This document shows, piece after piece, positions 41,913-43,264 of a stretch of 43,264 nucleotides of DNA (the stretch's first letter is position 1; each line of letters starts with the position of its first letter). The position numbers and the translations under genes were made by a program. A model generated the notes under the pieces. It was given only the letters and a program-made list of their open reading frames with translations. It did not search any database and was not told the DNA's origin. Source of the stretch: an uncultured Alphaproteobacteria bacterium (GTDB taxonomy: Bacteria; Pseudomonadota; Alphaproteobacteria; Caulobacterales; Caulobacteraceae); NCBI GenBank assembly GCA_903822175.1, contig CAIJOB010000016.1, positions 1 to 43,264 on the forward strand, in the 5' to 3' direction.

Positions 41913-42251
41913 ATGGCGACGTTGGAGGAGCTGACCGATCGGATTCGTCGCGCCGCGACGGCCGAGGCCGGCGCCGCCCCAGGTTCCGGCTCGGGCTTGG
42001 GCCTGGGCTCATCGATCAAACTCGACCTGAAGGGCGAGGGCGTCATCCACATCGACGGCGCCGCGGTCACCAATGACGATCTGCCGGCCGACCTGGTGGT
42101 CACCGTCGGTCTCAAGGACCTGGCGGCGCTGGGCAAGGGCGAGCTCGATCCGACGCGGGCGATGATGACCGGGCGCCTGCGGCTCTCCGACATGGCGCTG
42201 GCCATGCGGCTGCAGCCGAAGATTCAGTCCCTGTTCTCCAAGGCGGCTTAA
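41913..42251 (+). CDS. SCP2 sterol-binding domain protein
   Basis: 112 residues: MATLEELTDRIRRAA, then SSIKLDLKGEGVIHIDGAAVTN, ADLVVTVGLKDLAALGKGELDPTRAMMTGRLRLSGD-like, and the C-terminal helix. It is the single SCP2 fold, a hydrophobic-ligand carrier of about 100 residues. It precedes the lysophospholipase-like gene by 10 bases, so a role in lipid handling is plausible. Confidence 0.93.
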   Translation: MATLEELTDRIRRAATAEAGAAPGSGSGLGLGSSIKLDLKGEGVIHIDGAAVTNDDLPADLVVTVGLKDLAALGKGELDPTRAMMTGRLRLSDMALAMRLQPKIQSLFSKAA

Positions 42252-42261
42252 AGCAGCCAGC

Positions 42262-43264
42262 ATGCTCGAGCCCGCGCCCCTCATCGAGACCGCCGACGCC
42301 AAGGCTCCGCCCGGCGGCGAGGCGTCCTGGTTCACCGGCGCCGGCGGGGCGAAACTGCGCGCGGCGCTGTTCACGCCCAGCGCCAAGGCCGGGCCGGTGC
42401 GCGGCTCGATCGTGCTCTCTGGCGGGCGCACCGAGCCCATCGAGAAGTACTACGAATTCATCGGCGAGCTGCTGGACCGCGGCTTCGTGGTGCTGGCGCA
42501 CGACTGGCGCGGGCAGGGATTGTCGCAGCGCGATCTGCCCGATCCGCTGAAGGGCTACGTGCGCGGCTACAAGACCTACCTCGACGACTTCCGCGCGCTG
42601 CTGGGCGCCTACAGCGACCAACTGCCCAAGCCCTGGACGGCCGTGGCCCATTCCATGGGCGGTTGCCTGACGCTGCTGGCCATGGCGCAGGGCGAGACGC
42701 GGTTCGCGGGCGCAATGCTGTCGGCGCCCATGCTGGGCCTGAAGACGCCATTCCCGCTGTTGTTTTCGAAGGTGCTGACCGGCCTCAACGTCGTGGCCGG
42801 ACGCGGCAAGGCCTATACGCTGGGCGGCGGTGGCAAGCCCTTCGACGCGACCTTCGAGGGCAATGTCCTGACACACGATCCGGTGCGCTATGCGCGCAGT
42901 TGGGGACTGGTCGCCGCCGAGCCGAAACTGGCGCTCGGCGCGCCCACCTGGGCCTGGATCGATTTCGCCCTTCGCGCCACCGCCTACCTGGCGCGTCCCG
43001 ACGTTCTTCGGAACGTAACTGTACCGGTTGTTATTGTATCCGCCGGAGAAGACCAGCTCGTCGACGCGGCCGCTCAGGCCGCCGCCGCCCGTCACCTGCC
43101 GCAGGGCAAGTTCATCACCGTCCCCGGCGCCCGCCACGAAATTCTGATGGAGACCGATCCCATGCGTAACATCTTCCAGAGGGCCCTCGACGGGCTGCTT
43201 GGCCGCACAGCGCCGACCCCGGCTGCGCCGCCCAAGGCCGCCCCCGCGCCGGCGCCGGCGCCCG
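42262..43264 (+). CDS. Alpha/beta hydrolase, lysophospholipase-like (3' end outside window)
   Basis: 334 complete codons are visible before the window ends, so the gene is partial. The nucleophile elbow is A129-H-S131-M-G-G, with LAHDWRGQGLS, VSAGEDQLVD (acid) and PGARHEIL (His), which is the PldB/monoacylglycerol lipase pattern. The C-terminus is becoming Ala/Pro-rich (PTPAAPPKAAPAPAPAP), so the stop may lie only a little further. Codons 247-262 (43001-43045) are AT-rich and carry a perfect UUCG hairpin, unlike the rest. Confidence 0.9.
   Translation, partial: MLEPAPLIETADAKAPPGGEASWFTGAGGAKLRAALFTPSAKAGPVRGSIVLSGGRTEPIEKYYEFIGELLDRGFVVLAHDWRGQGLSQRDLPDPLKGYVRGYKTYLDDFRALLGAYSDQLPKPWTAVAHSMGGCLTLLAMAQGETRFAGAMLSAPMLGLKTPFPLLFSKVLTGLNVVAGRGKAYTLGGGGKPFDATFEGNVLTHDPVRYARSWGLVAAEPKLALGAPTWAWIDFALRATAYLARPDVLRNVTVPVVIVSAGEDQLVDAAAQAAAARHLPQGKFITVPGARHEILMETDPMRNIFQRALDGLLGRTAPTPAAPPKAAPAPAPAP

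Noticed and set aside
42112..43137. 341-codon minus-strand frame
   Set aside because: Antisense to the SCP2 and hydrolase genes, which have clear motifs.
1..43264. CRISPR array, tRNA, rRNA, prophage or transposase
   Set aside because: No regularly spaced direct repeats, cloverleaf, rRNA-like or transposase-like sequence was found by reading both strands.

Overview
The window looks like chromosome of a GC-rich alphaproteobacterium, most likely in the Caulobacterales (Phenylobacterium or Caulobacter-like). Supporting signs are the rpmI-rplT-pheS-pheT block, an EipA (DUF1134) gene behind a TTAA-N7-TTAA CtrA box, a GGAAC-N16-CGTT general-stress (EcfG/SigT-type) promoter, a ROSE-type RNA thermometer before an hsp20 gene, an IF-3 gene that appears to start at ATT, and a subclass B3 metallo-beta-lactamase. 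The taxonomic call is an inference from gene content; no alignments were run.

Layout. Positions 1-2900 form a visibly AT-richer accessory segment with small exported proteins of unknown function and a 62-bp inverted repeat (151-212 and 2301-2362). Positions 2970-9300 hold an ECF42-type sigma factor with its DGPF-domain partner and a matching promoter, a DUF599 protein with an MFS symporter, small stress/envelope proteins (DUF3309, DUF983, entericidin), and a beta-lactamase-fold serine hydrolase with a DUF2784 membrane protein. Positions 9300-13540 hold lepA with a small exported protein, divergent eipA, and an ArsR/SRPBCC/membrane-protein operon. Positions 13550-17730 are the translation block pheT, pheS, rplT, rpmI (minus strand), with a strong terminator or attenuator hairpin between rplT and pheS. 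Positions 17870-22700 hold a PadR/HAAS regulator pair, two tandem MFS transporters, and a stand-alone GIY-YIG nuclease beside a large REP-like palindrome. Positions 22700-29530 hold the B3 metallo-beta-lactamase, infC, two glycosyltransferases, an alpha/beta hydrolase, an NAD-dependent epimerase-like protein, galU and a small lipoprotein. Positions 29780-37540 are rich in envelope precursor enzymes: glmS and glmM (divergent), ugd, a phosphomannomutase/phosphoglucomutase, and a KdsD-type isomerase. Positions 37670-43264 hold gpmA, a deaminase, a large pentapeptide-repeat protein, hsp20 with its thermometer, an exported methyltransferase-fold lipoprotein, an SCP2 protein and a truncated lysophospholipase-like gene.

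How the parts fit. The core theme is cell-envelope biosynthesis: UDP-GlcNAc precursors through GlmS/GlmM, UDP-glucose and UDP-glucuronate through PGM/GalU/Ugd, Kdo precursor through KdsD, and LPS-type glycosyltransfer through GT9/GT4. It is mixed with translation genes and several stress-regulated units whose promoters can be read directly (ECF42, EcfG, sigma32 plus ROSE, CtrA, ArsR). The most unusual items are the GIY-YIG gene abutting a palindrome whose hairpins covary with a second copy 10 kb away, the inverted repeat within the low-GC segment, and the set of promoters that match specific regulators. I see no tRNA, rRNA, CRISPR array, prophage or transposase.
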